Shown here one piece after another: positions 34,030 to 45,139 of a DNA stretch of 64,000 bases; within the stretch, counting starts at the first letter, position 1; each line of letters starts with the position of its first letter. Under the pieces are notes generated by a model. The model was not told the DNA's origin and made no database searches. It was given only the letters and a program-made list of their open reading frames with translations. A program made the translations under genes and the position numbers. Source of the stretch: Polytrichum commune (taxonomy: Eukaryota; Streptophyta; Polytrichopsida; Polytrichales; Polytrichaceae); the NCBI GenBank assembly GCA_950295325.1, contig OX485804.1, forward strand, positions 34,782,001 through 34,846,000. The letters are read 5' to 3'.

Positions 34030-34800
34030 AATGGTGAGTTCATATATATATATATGACAATCTTCATTCATTGTTCAAATGAAGATTCTCTTGTTCATCA
34101 AGTGGTCAAATAGCTCCTCCCGATCATGTTGATTGTTGAACCTAGACTAGTTAGCATATTTTTGAGCACATTGACCAATCTCGTTTATGTCGACACATGG
34201 AAATGTATGCTCTTAGATCCACAACTAACCATATATCACTCAAATGTAGGGGTCCAAGTTTTTGCTTTGTTGGGAGTGAGGCACACCTACCTTATGTGGG
34301 CCAATTTGGGGCACTTTGAACCCTAGAAAAGTTTATGGAGGTTGGATTGATAATCGTCTTACCCAGTTAGTAATCGTGAATCACAAAGATTTTATGTTCA
34401 TGTTTTAGGGTTGAAGTTGAGACGCAAAACAAATTAAGAGGTGAAAGTGGAGATATTCACTCTCTTGTTAAATGATCACATGGTAGGCCCTCCCAAATAT
34501 GCTAGCTATTAAACTTAGTATGATTTCTCCAATTTGAGAACATGACCCCCCCCCCTCTCATTGTGACACATATTCTTTTGATGTCCATTCTTAACCACAA
34601 GGGGACTACAAATCTTGTCATATTCCAATTTCCACTACAATGTAGGTGCCATATTAAAAGGAGTGATCGCATGAGGTCCACATACCTTGAGACTAACAAT
34701 ATGCATAATTGTCATACATTTGAGCCCACAATGGTACGACTAGGGCACACACATTTAGTTTTTGGTATTCGTACCTTGGATGAACATTTAGTTTGGGGTT
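34030..34800 (-). mobile_element. Two family A-related fragments
   Basis: First piece (34,060-34,265): GAAGATTCTCTTGTTCATCA, TTGTTGAACCTAGACTAG, TTTGAGCACATTGACCAATC and TATATCACTCAAATGTAGGG. Second piece (34,450-34,640): TCACTCTCTTGTTAAATGAT, TGTCCATTCTTAACCACAAG, with a 10-C run at 34,546-34,555. Non-coding. Confidence 0.5.
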
Positions 34801-34805
34801 TCTAA

Positions 34806-35769
34806 TGTCTATGTAAATATCATCCAATGTGAAAACAAGTCCCTTACAGGTTGAGGGTGAAATAAATAACCTAATTCAAGGTATGTGATGCCATTTCTAA
34901 GTTGTATAGTCATGTTCGCTATAGTTTTCACCTTCCTAGTGGATAAGTTTACACAAATACCACAAACTCCTACCCTAAACAAGGGAAGAGGGTCACACGT
35001 TTGAGAAACCAACCACTTAATTTCAAAGTGAGTTCAATGGAACAAGTTTGAAGCCCTTTGACCCAAGTTTAGAGATTCATTTGGCTCTACAATATCAATA
35101 AACAATGTTTTCACACTCCCCTCCTTTTTCAGTAAGTAGGTGTTGTGAACATTCCTCCATGAAGTTAGGAATGAAGAGAGGGAATTCTCGTATACGAAGG
35201 CACCTCTCATTCATCCACCCAAAAACCCTAAAATAGTACCCAACCTGGAGGAGGTTATTACTTTACTTTATTTGACACCGGAATTAGCTTTCAAGATCCC
35301 GAATTCGTCACCTTGAGGTCACTTGAAATGAACCGGCAACAAACCTCTAGGGGACCTCAAGTTTTTTCTTATGTTGGATGGATGAAACAATTCCTGCTCT
35401 CCGTTAGGAAACACACTAACAACAATGTCGGTGTGGTAATTAATTAAAGGTAACGTATATAAGGCCAACGTTGGTTTCGAAAAGCACCCGAATCCGCTTG
35501 TTTCGAAAAAGAACTTGACTCCTAGGGCAAACCCATGCCATAGTTTTGACTTTTGGAACCGACCGACACACTCTTTAATAAGATACCATTGAAATTTTCA
35601 ATCAAATGAGATAACACTATGTTTCCAAATTTAGAGTGAGGTGCACATTACGAGGCCGATCCAGCTTTAATATTGTGGAGCTGAGCTGGATTATTTGGGA
35701 AAATGGGGGAATTAGGAAACCGACCACTATCTGTGTAGTGGCCTAGTAGGAAAGGTTGTTACTATGCTA
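34806..35769. other. Intergenic, no recognised gene
   Basis: No supported gene. CCTCTCATTCATCC...TGGAGGAGGTTA near 35,200-35,270 recurs in the same orientation near 36,270-36,335. Confidence 0.5.
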
Positions 35770-36190
35770 TTTGTCACTATGAGTTGAGCCCTGGGCTAGA
35801 TCACATCTTCATTTGGTTGGGTTGGGCCTTGCCCTGCATGCCCCTCTCATTTCATGCCTCTTTCATTGTCTGGTCTTCTTGCCTGCACTTGCGTGGGAAC
35901 TCTTCCCTGTTGGGAACCAATGTGACAATAGCCGGTCACTTAAGTCATTAAGCTCTGTTGGCATGTGAAGGAACTCCATCGATTAACTTGGGAATGATGA
36001 AAGTGGTGTCAACTCGAGTATCTGTAATTTTGACCGGGTATTGGTTCCCAATGAGGAAGGGTTCCCACGCAGGTGCGGGCAGGAGGACCGGGTAGTGAAG
36101 GAGGCGTGGGAGGGGCAGGGCAGGGCAAGGCCCAACCCAGCCGAATGAAGATGTGATCTAGCCCGGGGCATGAGTTGATATCCAAATAAA
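35770..36190. repeat. Large imperfect inverted repeat, about 160-bp arms
   Basis: The left arm (35,770-35,930) contains GGGCTAGATCACATCTTCAT, GGGTTGGGCCTTGCCCTGC and GGGAACTCTTCCCTGTTGGG. The right arm (36,020-36,185) contains their reverse complements CAACCCAGCCGAATGAAGAT, GGGCAAGGCCCAACCC and CCCAATGAGGAAGGGTTCCC. About 90 bp separate them. The open frames on the minus strand at 35,983-36,403 fall in this structure and have no recognisable motif. Confidence 0.7.
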
Positions 36191-36467
36191 TCAACATGTA
36201 AATGTGAAAATAATAAAACACCACCTTGTCGCGTACGGAGAGAGAAAGAGAAGGAAGTATCGTGTATGAACATACCTCTCATTCATCCAAGATAAAAGCC
36301 TTGAAGTAGTATGCAACTTGGAGGAGGTTACTTTTTGGAGTTGATTTTGACCATACTGCTTTTGTATATGTGTGTATTTGGGATGGGGGCTTAGCCAACA
36401 CAAGGTTCATGGCCAATGGGGGAAAGAGGTGGGGGATGTGCGAGTTGAGATTTGACTGAGGGATGCA

Positions 36468-36686
36468 CTACACCATTTATGGTATTTAGTGTCACTTACT
36501 ATGCGGAGTTACGTAGTGCTATAGTTATTTATCAAGAATGTAATATTCTACCAAGCAAAGTCATTTATGTTCTATAATGTCCAAACAACCTATTCAACCT
36601 TTGTTAGTAAAAACTGAACTCATGAGTAAGAAGTTATTGCATCGCATGATTCCAAATAAGTGACACTAAATATCATAAACGGTCTA
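36468..36686. mobile_element. TAGTGT-type MITE (about 219 bp)
   Basis: CTACACCATTTATGGTATTT at the left and AAATATCATAAACGGTCTAT at the right are inverted, continuing through AGTGTCACTTA/TAAGTGACACT. Same termini as the element at 31,058-31,739. Confidence 0.7.
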
Positions 36687-36689
36687 TTC

Positions 36690-37305
36690 TAAACCTCAAG
36701 GACCCCTTTTGCACACATCTACCTTTATTTCAAAATTCCATATATCCTTTTAAAATGTACACAATAGAAAAGAAAAGACAAAATTACCTCTTCCTTATGT
36801 ATACTATGTACGGTAATATGTATTACGAAGAGCCCACCTCCAGGGGCTATGCCATATTCTCTTTCTTAACAAGTTTGGCTTCAAGCTTAACTTGCCAACA
36901 CCACAAGTCTTGTTGGGTCAAGATGTTGGGAAACCCAAAAAACAAAAATTTAATAACAAGAAAACAAAAGCCAAAATCAAATGGCACCACATAATCCTTG
37001 ACTTTTGGATCGGCCTAGCTCTAATTCTATGGTACTTGTCTATATATGGAGTCATGCAGTGTCGACTTGTAGTGCAAGTTGTGTACCAAGTTGTAGGTTC
37101 AAGTTTGTGGACAAGCTTAATTAAACGAGTCTAATAAAGTCTAGTGACTCTAGTGTGAGTCACATGAGTCCTTTGGAGAGAGAGTGTTGTAGTGTGGTTA
37201 GGTAAAGCCACTTATTAAGTGGTTGTTGCTCCCGGGAGCTACTCTTAAGTTGTGTACCTCTTTAGTTGTCCACTTGCTCAACAAGGTTGGCGGTATGTTG
37301 CCAAT
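36690..37305. other. Intergenic, no recognised gene
   Basis: Only short open frames, none with recognisable motifs. Confidence 0.45.
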
Positions 37306-37306
37306 A

Positions 37307-37760
37307 CACCTTAAACTCTGTAATATTAATCTCCATAATGTCACACACTCTCTAATATCCCAAAACCCTAGGGAACGGATGTTCGTAGTTCAAAGCTCAC
37401 TCCTTATTGTCACATTTCTCTCCCTTATATCACAAAATTTGTCATTAATGCAAACCACCAAAGAAGTCAACCCACACCCTCGCATTGCGTCATGTGTCAA
37501 CATGTGGAGTGTCATCTTCTTCTTGAATGTTGGTGCATGCGTCCGCCACATCGCCTGGGAAGGCCAAGTGGAGTGGACCACACTAGCGTAGGTGATGGGA
37601 GAACGAATTCAAATTGTCCTCACATCTCTTTTGTGTCATTCCATAATGTCACATGCTACACTAGTTCTGTAGTATCATGCATCCATGTTAACACTACAAA
37701 ACTCCATAATATCACGTGCACTTTGGTTGCCACACGTGTGATACTATGGAGTTTAGAGTG
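37307..37760. mobile_element. TA-flanked inverted-repeat element, copy 2 (454 bp)
   Basis: TA|CACCTTAAACTCTGTAATAT at the left, ATACTATGGAGTTTAGAGTG|TA at the right. Internal AACCCTAGGGAACGGAT and CACTACAAAACTCCATAATA are inverted relative to copy 1 at 30,188-30,750. Tc1/mariner-type TA duplication. Open frames here are shadows. Confidence 0.65.
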
Positions 37761-37764
37761 TATC

Positions 37765-38300
37765 ATGTGGCAACTCTTTGCCAAAAGAGGGAACCTTGGT
37801 CAAAGAAAATCCTTTTTCATGATGCAATGCCTTTTTGACCAACTTTTGTGTAAGACACTGTGACGTTTCAACCGCACCTGGTTTTTCTTGAGGAGTGGTC
37901 TTTTGTGGGTCATTTGTTGCCAACGGAATAATTTGGTGTTTAATGCGCTGCAATGGCCCATCGAGAAAACATGTCAAGTCATCTGGGACGCCTTGCAGGG
38001 TTGAGTGGCAACGGACCCTCACGGATTTGGAAAAAGCCCTGGACGTCGCCTACCAAGATGTGCTTAACGGATTTGATTCGATTTGGGGGGGGGGGGGGGT
38101 GGAGGCCTTATTGTGACTCGGAGTAACTTAGTGGTCGCGTGGAAGGTTACGCCCTAGATGGGTATTGTTTCTTGATTTCCCCTCGATTTCGCGTTGGTTC
38201 TCATGAGGTGGTTGTATTTTTAGTTATGTTTCTTGTAAATGATTTTTTCGATCCTCACCCCCCCAAAAAAAAGGTGGACAACACTAAATATTGTTATACA
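37765..38300. other. Intergenic with 15-G tract
   Basis: No supported gene. A run of 15 G spans 38,085-38,099 and a C7-A8 run lies near 38,260-38,274. Confidence 0.5.
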
Positions 38301-38706
38301 CTACAGTAAATATTATATGTAGTGTCACCAAATTTATTTGTCTTGTTCAATATTAATTGTAAACTGCCCGTGTAGTGTCGCCAACACTAAATGTAGACCT
38401 AACATTATTTGCCATTATGTGCAAGAACATTTGGGCATTATAGGTTTACAATGTTGTAAAAACAATGTCACTTAGTAAGTGCTCTTCATCCAAATTTCAA
38501 TCCTCCATAACTCTATTTCATTACAAAAATGTAAGGTTGTAGAATACACCAAACTTTGTTTCAATAATTGGCATTTGGATGAACTAAAAGTAAGTTGGGA
38601 TGACAATATTTGTAAACTCAATCATAAGAAGTGTCACTAATTTCTTTTTTTAATATCACAATGACATAAAATACCATATGTCACTAAATACAATGTAGAC
38701 TGTACT
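38301..38706. mobile_element. TAGTGT-type MITE (about 405 bp)
   Basis: Starts CTACAGTAAATATTATATGT; interior TTGTTCAATATTAATTGTAA, CACTTAGTAAGTGC, CATCCAAATTTCAATCCTCC and ATGACATAAAATACCATATG; ends ACTAAATACAATGTAG. Same orientation as 9692-10111. Confidence 0.65.
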
Positions 38707-38784
38707 ACTTAGAGTGGATGTACATCGGGGTCCAAGACCAAAGAAACTCCAAAGTTGAGTGATCTTATGATCTACTGGTCGAGA

Positions 38785-39280
38785 CACGGGTAGATCACTC
38801 TAAGGCATTTTTGTGCACCACGTGCGGCTGGGTTTTTGTTTTGTTTTGGGGCTATTTACCTTCAAGGGCTGAATTAAAGCCTCCCTATAATTACTTAAAT
38901 TTAAAAAATGGCCCATTTGTTTGCACCCTTCCATTACTTATATTGTCCAAGTCACTGCAATTTTTTGTACTCTATATTCCTTTTAAGTAATTTTGGACAG
39001 ACATAAATCCCAATTATCATCCATCCCGTGAGTCCTAAACCCATTTACATACCATACTAAACATACCTTCTAGGATCCTTATCTTCAGCCCCTATATTGA
39101 TTTTACAAAAAATAATGGCCCACGTTTTATGTCCATCTAACTTACTTATAATGGGATTGTCTACATTTAATGGCCCCTTCATTATTTGGAATTCCTTTAT
39201 AATTTTTATTTCAATGATTTTAATCCTCTCTATATTATGCCGCACGTTGTTTTTAAAATGCACTAAGTGATCTACCCGTG
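38785..39280 (-). mobile_element. 496-bp deletion relative of the 1500-bp transposon, 8-bp target duplication
   Basis: Begins CACGGGTAGATCACT and ends AGTGATCTACCCGTG. GGTCGAGA is exactly duplicated at 38,777-38,784 and 39,281-39,288. The reverse complement aligns to both ends of 20,540-22,039: GCATTTTAAAAAC, CGGCATAATA, ATATAGGGGCTGAA(A/G)ATAAGGATC and ATGTTTAGTA on one side, AGTAATGG(T/A)AGGGT and GGTAAATAGCCCC on the other. Nearly all of the ORF is missing. This is an internally deleted, non-autonomous derivative. Confidence 0.88.
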
Positions 39281-39289
39281 GGTCGAGAG

Positions 39290-41600
39290 CCAAGCTTTGG
39301 ACCCAAGGAGGTAGATTAGGGTCCGGGTTTATTGAGGAACCATAAACCGATGACATCTCCAAGTAGTATGATGGATATCCTATGGGGGCATGTATACGTT
39401 AAAACACTTTTGCAAAAAAAATTATACCATGGTATCTTAGAAATAATATGAACTTAATTTCATGGAATTTATGATAACCTACATTATTTTGAAACCATCA
39501 ATTTCTTTAAAACCATCAATAAAAAAACCTTATCTTTGGCCATGTGCAATTTCCAAATTTTGGGAATTGTCAGCACCAGGGGTCCAATTTATACACAATG
39601 GAGCTCGTGATGGTGGTCTATGAACGATGAAAACATCCCATAGCTTTCTATAGGAAAAGGGTCTCATGCCATAATTTCTTCCCCCAAACAACTATGTGAC
39701 AAAAGAAAGAGGATATAAATACAAATAGGTGGGGGACTACAAGTGCAAACTGGGGGAGACTAGGGGGAGGTGGCAGGCATGGACCTAAGCTAACGACATG
39801 GCATGGGCAAACCAAGGTGACTCATTAGGGGGGTTTGTATGCCATGTGTGACCGAGGGGCATTTTGAGGTGGAGGAGATATTAAATAAACAATTGCATTA
39901 CCTAATGTTATGATCATTGATGATCTAAAATACCACACCATTACTTACCATTACTTAGAATTGAGGGAGGATGATACTTCTTTATACCATTCCTTTGTTA
40001 TAATAAAAATAGCTTTGCATGCATCAATTATCACAAGTATAACCCTACAAAAACTACCAAATATCACAAGTGACAGAGTTAACTTCACCCAAATGAAAGA
40101 GAAATGTCATGGAGGGGAAAGGTTCCACAACATGTATTCACATAGAATCCAATTTTCATCCATCCATATAGGGTGCACTACAAGGTGCATAGTACATTCT
40201 TCATCACAAAGCATAAATAAGATCTGAAACAATAGAATTGGCCATATTATGCATAACAATCCATTTAATTATAAATTGCAATACCCTATATTTTGGACAA
40301 CAGTTTACCTCCAAGAATTTTCAAGTTTCTTGGCCCAATGAGTAATGCAGGCAATACCTTCGGCTGCATGTTGTTTGACAATGTTTGATAAGTGATCCCC
40401 GTGGGCATGGGCATTAGGACAAAATAGAATATTTTAATCAATAAGGAGACAAAACTTAAATTTTCTTTTTAAAGTGCTCTATGGGGGCATGGTGACAGGT
40501 TATGTGGGGCTTATGAACTTGGACATACATGCATATGGCGGGTATGCATAGCCATAGACATATGCTTGCATGGGTGCATGGTGTGTGGGGTTGGGTTCAT
40601 CTGAGATATCAATTCATGTCCATGGGTGTAACATGTTGGGATGACATGGGTCCAAGCTAGTGAGATAACAATGAGATTGGACTATGTGCTTAGAATATAT
40701 CAACCATTCTAGGTTCAACTGTTGACATAATTGAAAAACCTTGTGGGATTTACTTTGATGAAGAGGCCCTGCCAAATAAGCAATGAGCATGATAAAAAGT
40801 AGACTAAACAAGTAGTCACACAGTGAGTTCATTTATGAACATCTCTAAAATGATACAAAAGTGGATCCAAAATACCTTCAACTTGCTTTTTTCCTTCTTT
40901 TTTTTATAATAAATATTCTTTTTAACACATCGTTGATTCGCTTTCTTGAACATCATATCAGTTAGCTATAGATTTTGAGAGGTAAAAAAAAACTACAAAT
41001 TCTAGACATGTGCAAGAAATATAACTCGAAAACCTATTTCCTTATGTAATCGTTTCTTTTGGAATTTCCAAATTTAAAGAGATTTTGACAACTTTGTGGA
41101 GGCCCAGCTCAAAGAGCAAGACATTTGGAAGGCATGCCGGCCTATGTGGTCATTCTTTTTTAATTGGACATCAAATACATTTGAATGATATATGACAAGG
41201 TTTGCACAGAAAAACATACCTTGCTATTGGAAACACAACAAAACAACACTCTTTCATATATGGCAAGATTTATACTTATGGCTGGACACCAAAAAGACAT
41301 GTGTTACATTGAGTTTAAACTATGTGCTCACAATCTAACAACCAATCTAAAAAACAATTGTTAGTGCTATTATGAGGGCCTATTGTAAAAAAAAAGCAAG
41401 ATGGATGCCAACGGTAGTAACTATTTATGTGGAATGTTATCAAACCTCCACATATGATCATGAAACTCAAAAAGTGTCCATGATAATATATAGGTGCACC
41501 AACCTGAACCCTTGGCTGGTTATTAAAAGGGATGGTTCTTATCAAAGTGCAGAGTCTTATGCTCGAATGACCATATGAGTCCCCCAGTGTGTAAATTGCA
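39290..41600. other. Intergenic, family A fragments only
   Basis: No supported gene. Pieces of family A occur at about 40,665-40,760 (CTATGTGCTTAGAATATATC, CATTCTAGGTTCAACTG) and 41,280-41,345 (GGACACCAAAAAGACATGTG). Confidence 0.45.
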
Positions 41601-41604
41601 TACT

Positions 41605-41785
41605 GTACCTACAATGGTTATCTACAATAATATTTTGAGCATGTAGGTCCAATCTCTCTTTTAACACATGTCTTTTTGGTATCCGTTTCCTTGGAGCCAC
41701 ACCCAATCACATATAACACTCGTAAATAGGTGTCCGATTAAGATCAGATCCGTAACCGAATTAGGCACGTCTAGCTTAGACACGG
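41605..41785 (-). mobile_element. Family A MITE, partial copy
   Basis: GGTCCAATCTCTCTTTTAAC, ACATGTCTTTTTGGTATCCG, TCACATATAACACTCG, and an end CCGAATTAGGCACGTCTAGC corresponding to the family terminus. Confidence 0.55.
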
Positions 41786-42039
41786 TATATGTATAGCCTG
41801 CGCCCGCCAGGCCCTACCTATTAACTTCACCATCGTTGGCCGAAGCTCTGCTCTCCTCTGGCGGGCCACCAGGGCTTGGTAAGTGCTGTAGCGATTGCAT
41901 GGGATGTCGAGCCATGGCACAGAACCTCGAGGATTGAGTACGTTAAATCCTGCTGCAGCTGCTGTTGTTGCTAAAATTCCGGCTTAATGTTGCTTCTGCA
42001 CAAGATTGCTGTCAGAAATGCCGTAACTAAAGCATCTAG

Positions 42040-43165
42040 TTTACTTCTCGGCCTGCAGTGGAAGCAGAAGCGATGACTTGTTCGTTGCAGTGAGGTCTCT
42101 GTGATACGATGTGAGGGAGCTGGAAAGGAGGTTGACCATCGCAATAAAAACAAGCGGTTGTGGAGCTCGATTCATCTTACTGATGAGCAGGGGTTATTAC
42201 CATGCCCTGGAGTCCATCGGGCGCTGCTACAGTTGTCAGCCCGGTTCATGTGTTGCGTAGATGCTCGCTCCACTCTGCGGCTGGCTGCTGCTGCTGCTCA
42301 GAAATAACTAAGCAACTTTACTCTCGGCCTGCAGTAGAAGCAGAAGCAGAAGCAATGACTTGTTCGTTTTGAGGTTTCTTTCCTACGGTGTGAGGGAGGG
42401 AGGGAGGGAGGACTGTCACCGTAAAAAGAAGAGGTGACGGAGTTGAATTTACCTCACTGAGCGGGGCTTAACTACGTGCCTTCGATGAGGCTTTAATTTG
42501 CTACTTACAGACCTCGAGTTCATATGGTGTAAATGCTCGCTCCACTCTTTCCGGCTATAGCTTGGCTGCAGCTGCTTAGAATAACTAAGCAACACTTTAC
42601 TCTCGGCCTGCAATAGAAGCGAAGCAATGACTTCTTCGTGGCAGTGAGGTTTCTGTGCTACGATGTGATGAGGGAAGGAGGAACGGAGGGAGGAAGGGAG
42701 GCAGGTTGATCGTCGCAGTAAAAAGAAGCTATTGCGGAGCTGAATTTATGTCACTGACCAGAGTTTATTAGCGTGCCTTCGTGGAGCTCTGTCACAGTCA
42801 TCTGGTTTGTGTTGCGTAGATGCTTACTCGAGTTCTGTCTGGCTATAGTTTGGTGCTCTGCTTGTGTTCATGGCCTGAGGAGGAGTGACGATGTTTGCTG
42901 TTTATGTTCTGCACAAGATGGCGGTCAGAAATGACTAAGCAACTTCACTCTCGGCTCGCAGTAGAAGCGGTGACTTCGTTTTCAGGTCGAGTTTGAGGCG
43001 AGGGAGGTTGACCGGCGCAGTAAAAACGGTTGCGAGGCTGAATTGATCAGCTCAAGCGGGGACTATTAGTGTGCTGTCGACGGAGCTCTGCTACAGTTCT
43101 CTTCTGGTGTCGCGTAGATGCTACACTCTGTGTGACTACAGTTTGGCTGCTGCTCGTGTTCGTTG
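42040..43165. repeat. Tandem array of about 280-bp units (four copies)
   Basis: The anchor CTCTCGGCCTGCAGTAGAAG occurs, with variation, at about 42,043, 42,320, 42,600 and 42,946. Each is followed by GCAATGACTTGTTCG, a GAGGGAGG stretch, AGTAAAAAGAAG, TGCGGAGCTGAATT, TGGAGCTCTG and GCGTAGATGCTYRCTC. Spacings are about 278, 279 and 347 bp. The array lies about 0.8 kb upstream of the membrane protein gene and may belong to its promoter or leader. Confidence 0.8.
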
Positions 43166-43974
43166 CTGTTCTTTTTCACGCAGTTAGGTAGGCTGGTGAT
43201 GGTTTGAGCGCCTGCTGGGCGTCCTGCCTCCCGGGGGAGATTGATTGCTTCCAATTTGCCTACATATTGCCTCGCTGAGCGCGCCAGCAGCCATATGCAG
43301 CGTCGCGCGACGCTAAAGAGGGAGAGCCTTGAGAGGCGCTTGATGGTACCTACAGTACTTCTGATTTGACTTATAATTTTAGTGAAGAGTTTATCCTTGC
43401 GGTCGAGCTGGTTGAGTTGTGGCCCGGTCAATCAATTGCAGTGGTTGCGATCCTATAGAGTATCAGTCACTGAGCGTTGGAGCACTACTTGCTGTATTTG
43501 TAGCTGCAAAGTCAGCTGCCACATGCTGGCTTTGTGATTTCCCGGTGATTGCAGGCGAGAGTATTCGCGCATTGTGGCTCTGTTTCGTACAATCTCTATG
43601 GCTGTGAGCCGAGTCCCCTTGTATTCCGCGAGCAGATGCAACGAGCGAGTACTTAAAATGACTTCCACTACTTCCGTTCGTCGCCTAGTGTGACTATTTT
43701 CCTCGCACCAGGCGTTACAAACTTTGGAGACTGAAGTTTTGTTGCACTTGGTTTTAGAAGATCTTAAACTGTATTCCCGTGCAGTGTAGTTTGTCCACTT
43801 CCACCGCGCTCAGAGATACTGGCGACTGTTCTAATTAGTTCACGCACTAATTTCAGGTAGTTTACAGAGGTGGCTATATATCTCTCGCTCATGTTTGCTG
43901 ATTGTCGTTGTCACGAGGACTTGATTCCTAGCTGAATACTCCGTAGAATCTCGACTTGGGGTGCGCATTTGAAG

Positions 43975-44893
43975 ATGTCGAGATGGCTGGTTGCCGGCGC
44001 AAATGGAGTTACATCGGTGCAGGCTCTTGTAGCGATTTTGTCGATGATTATCTTCTTTTCCGTTTGTGTGACGATGTTGCTTGCCTTATGCGCTGCCCAT
44101 GGGAGTCCACAAGTTCTAGACAGAGAGTCAGAACCCGAAGTCGAATCCCCTGAGTGCAAGAAGGAAAGCCAGGGCTTCAGCAACAACCTTCAAGTCAAAC
44201 TCAGCTCCTTCAGGAGAGACAACCTTCAAATAAAGCTCGGCTCTTTCAGGCTGTCATCTTTCAGGAGGATCGACTGCAAACAGGTAGGCTAGTCTCCAAA
44301 CTATACAGTGCAATTATTGGAAGGAAGGGCAATTTTTCTAGTGCTTTCACTGCTACATTTACTGGTCTTAATACTTTTATGCGAGCAGCACGCTCACAGC
44401 AGACATAGATCAGGCGAGGCGAGTTTTAAGCAAGGACCTTCTTTCAATATTTTTTTTCGCTGCCAAACTTTTATCATGGTTTACATGTGGTTGCGGCGGA
44501 TGATGTGTACTTGATATCCATGGCCGCTTTGGCAAATGATGGCAGTATTTGCTTTACGTGTTTCTCTTTATTTCAATAATGTGATGTCTTTGACTGCCGT
44601 TTTTATCCTGGAAACCAAGACGCCGCTTAAACGCTGCTCATTGTCTGAGTTTTCTTCGGTGTTCGCTTTTTTGGACGCAGGTGGATGTGGTAGATGCTCT
44701 TCAAAGTCATCAAGTTGTGGAAGAAGATGGAGCCGCCGTGTGGCAAAGAGCGATTCTGCGAGGCGAGCGTTGTGCGCCGCTCGTTTTCTCAGGCCTCATC
44801 CTGTACGATGAGAAAGGCAATCCTCTCCCTCTGCGAAACAAGTCTGACGATTACAGAAGTAATCAGCAGCATCGGACAACAGACAGTATTTAA
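43975..44893 (+). CDS. Plant-type small membrane protein, two exons, 173 aa
   Basis: Exons 43,975-44,283 (103 codons) and 44,681-44,893 (70 codons plus TAA) join in phase 0 (CAG|GTAGGC and GACGCAG|GTGGAT). Residues about 17-42 form one hydrophobic helix (ALVAILSMIIFFSVCVTMLL), followed by an acidic then Lys/Arg-rich linker. The C-terminal motif VWQRAILRGERCAPLVFSG, then LILYDEKGN (residues 123-150), resembles the VWQ-x3-ILMG-x-KC-x2-P-x-FSG-(V/L)-I-x-YD motif of a family of small plant proteins of unknown function. I infer single-pass topology with a soluble C-terminal motif. The short length, the conserved motif falling exactly in exon 2, and the shared phase support the model. The first ATG of the frame is used. 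The tandem array upstream may be part of its promoter or leader. Confidence 0.72.
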
Positions 44894-45097
44894 TATTAGT
44901 ACCTGGAAATATACTCCCGTTTCTCTTCGGCGCCATGAGAGTGTAATTACGTTGCATCGAAAGCGGTTTGCATTTCTAGCACATTGAATGCACTCTACCT
45001 CATCTTCATTGTACACTAGATAATACTTTACCTCATCTTTACAAGGAATGTGTCGCAGAGGATCTGTGAATGCGACGCGCCGATCTCAATTCACTGA

Positions 45098-45138
45098 TAT
45101 CTCTCTCTCTCTCTCTCGCTCTCTCTCTCACTCTCATA
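45098..45138. repeat. CT microsatellite
   Basis: TCTCTCTCTCTC interrupted by single CG and CA steps. It lies downstream of the membrane protein gene; frames on both strands across it encode only LS or RE repeats. Confidence 0.9.
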
Positions 45139-45139
45139 G

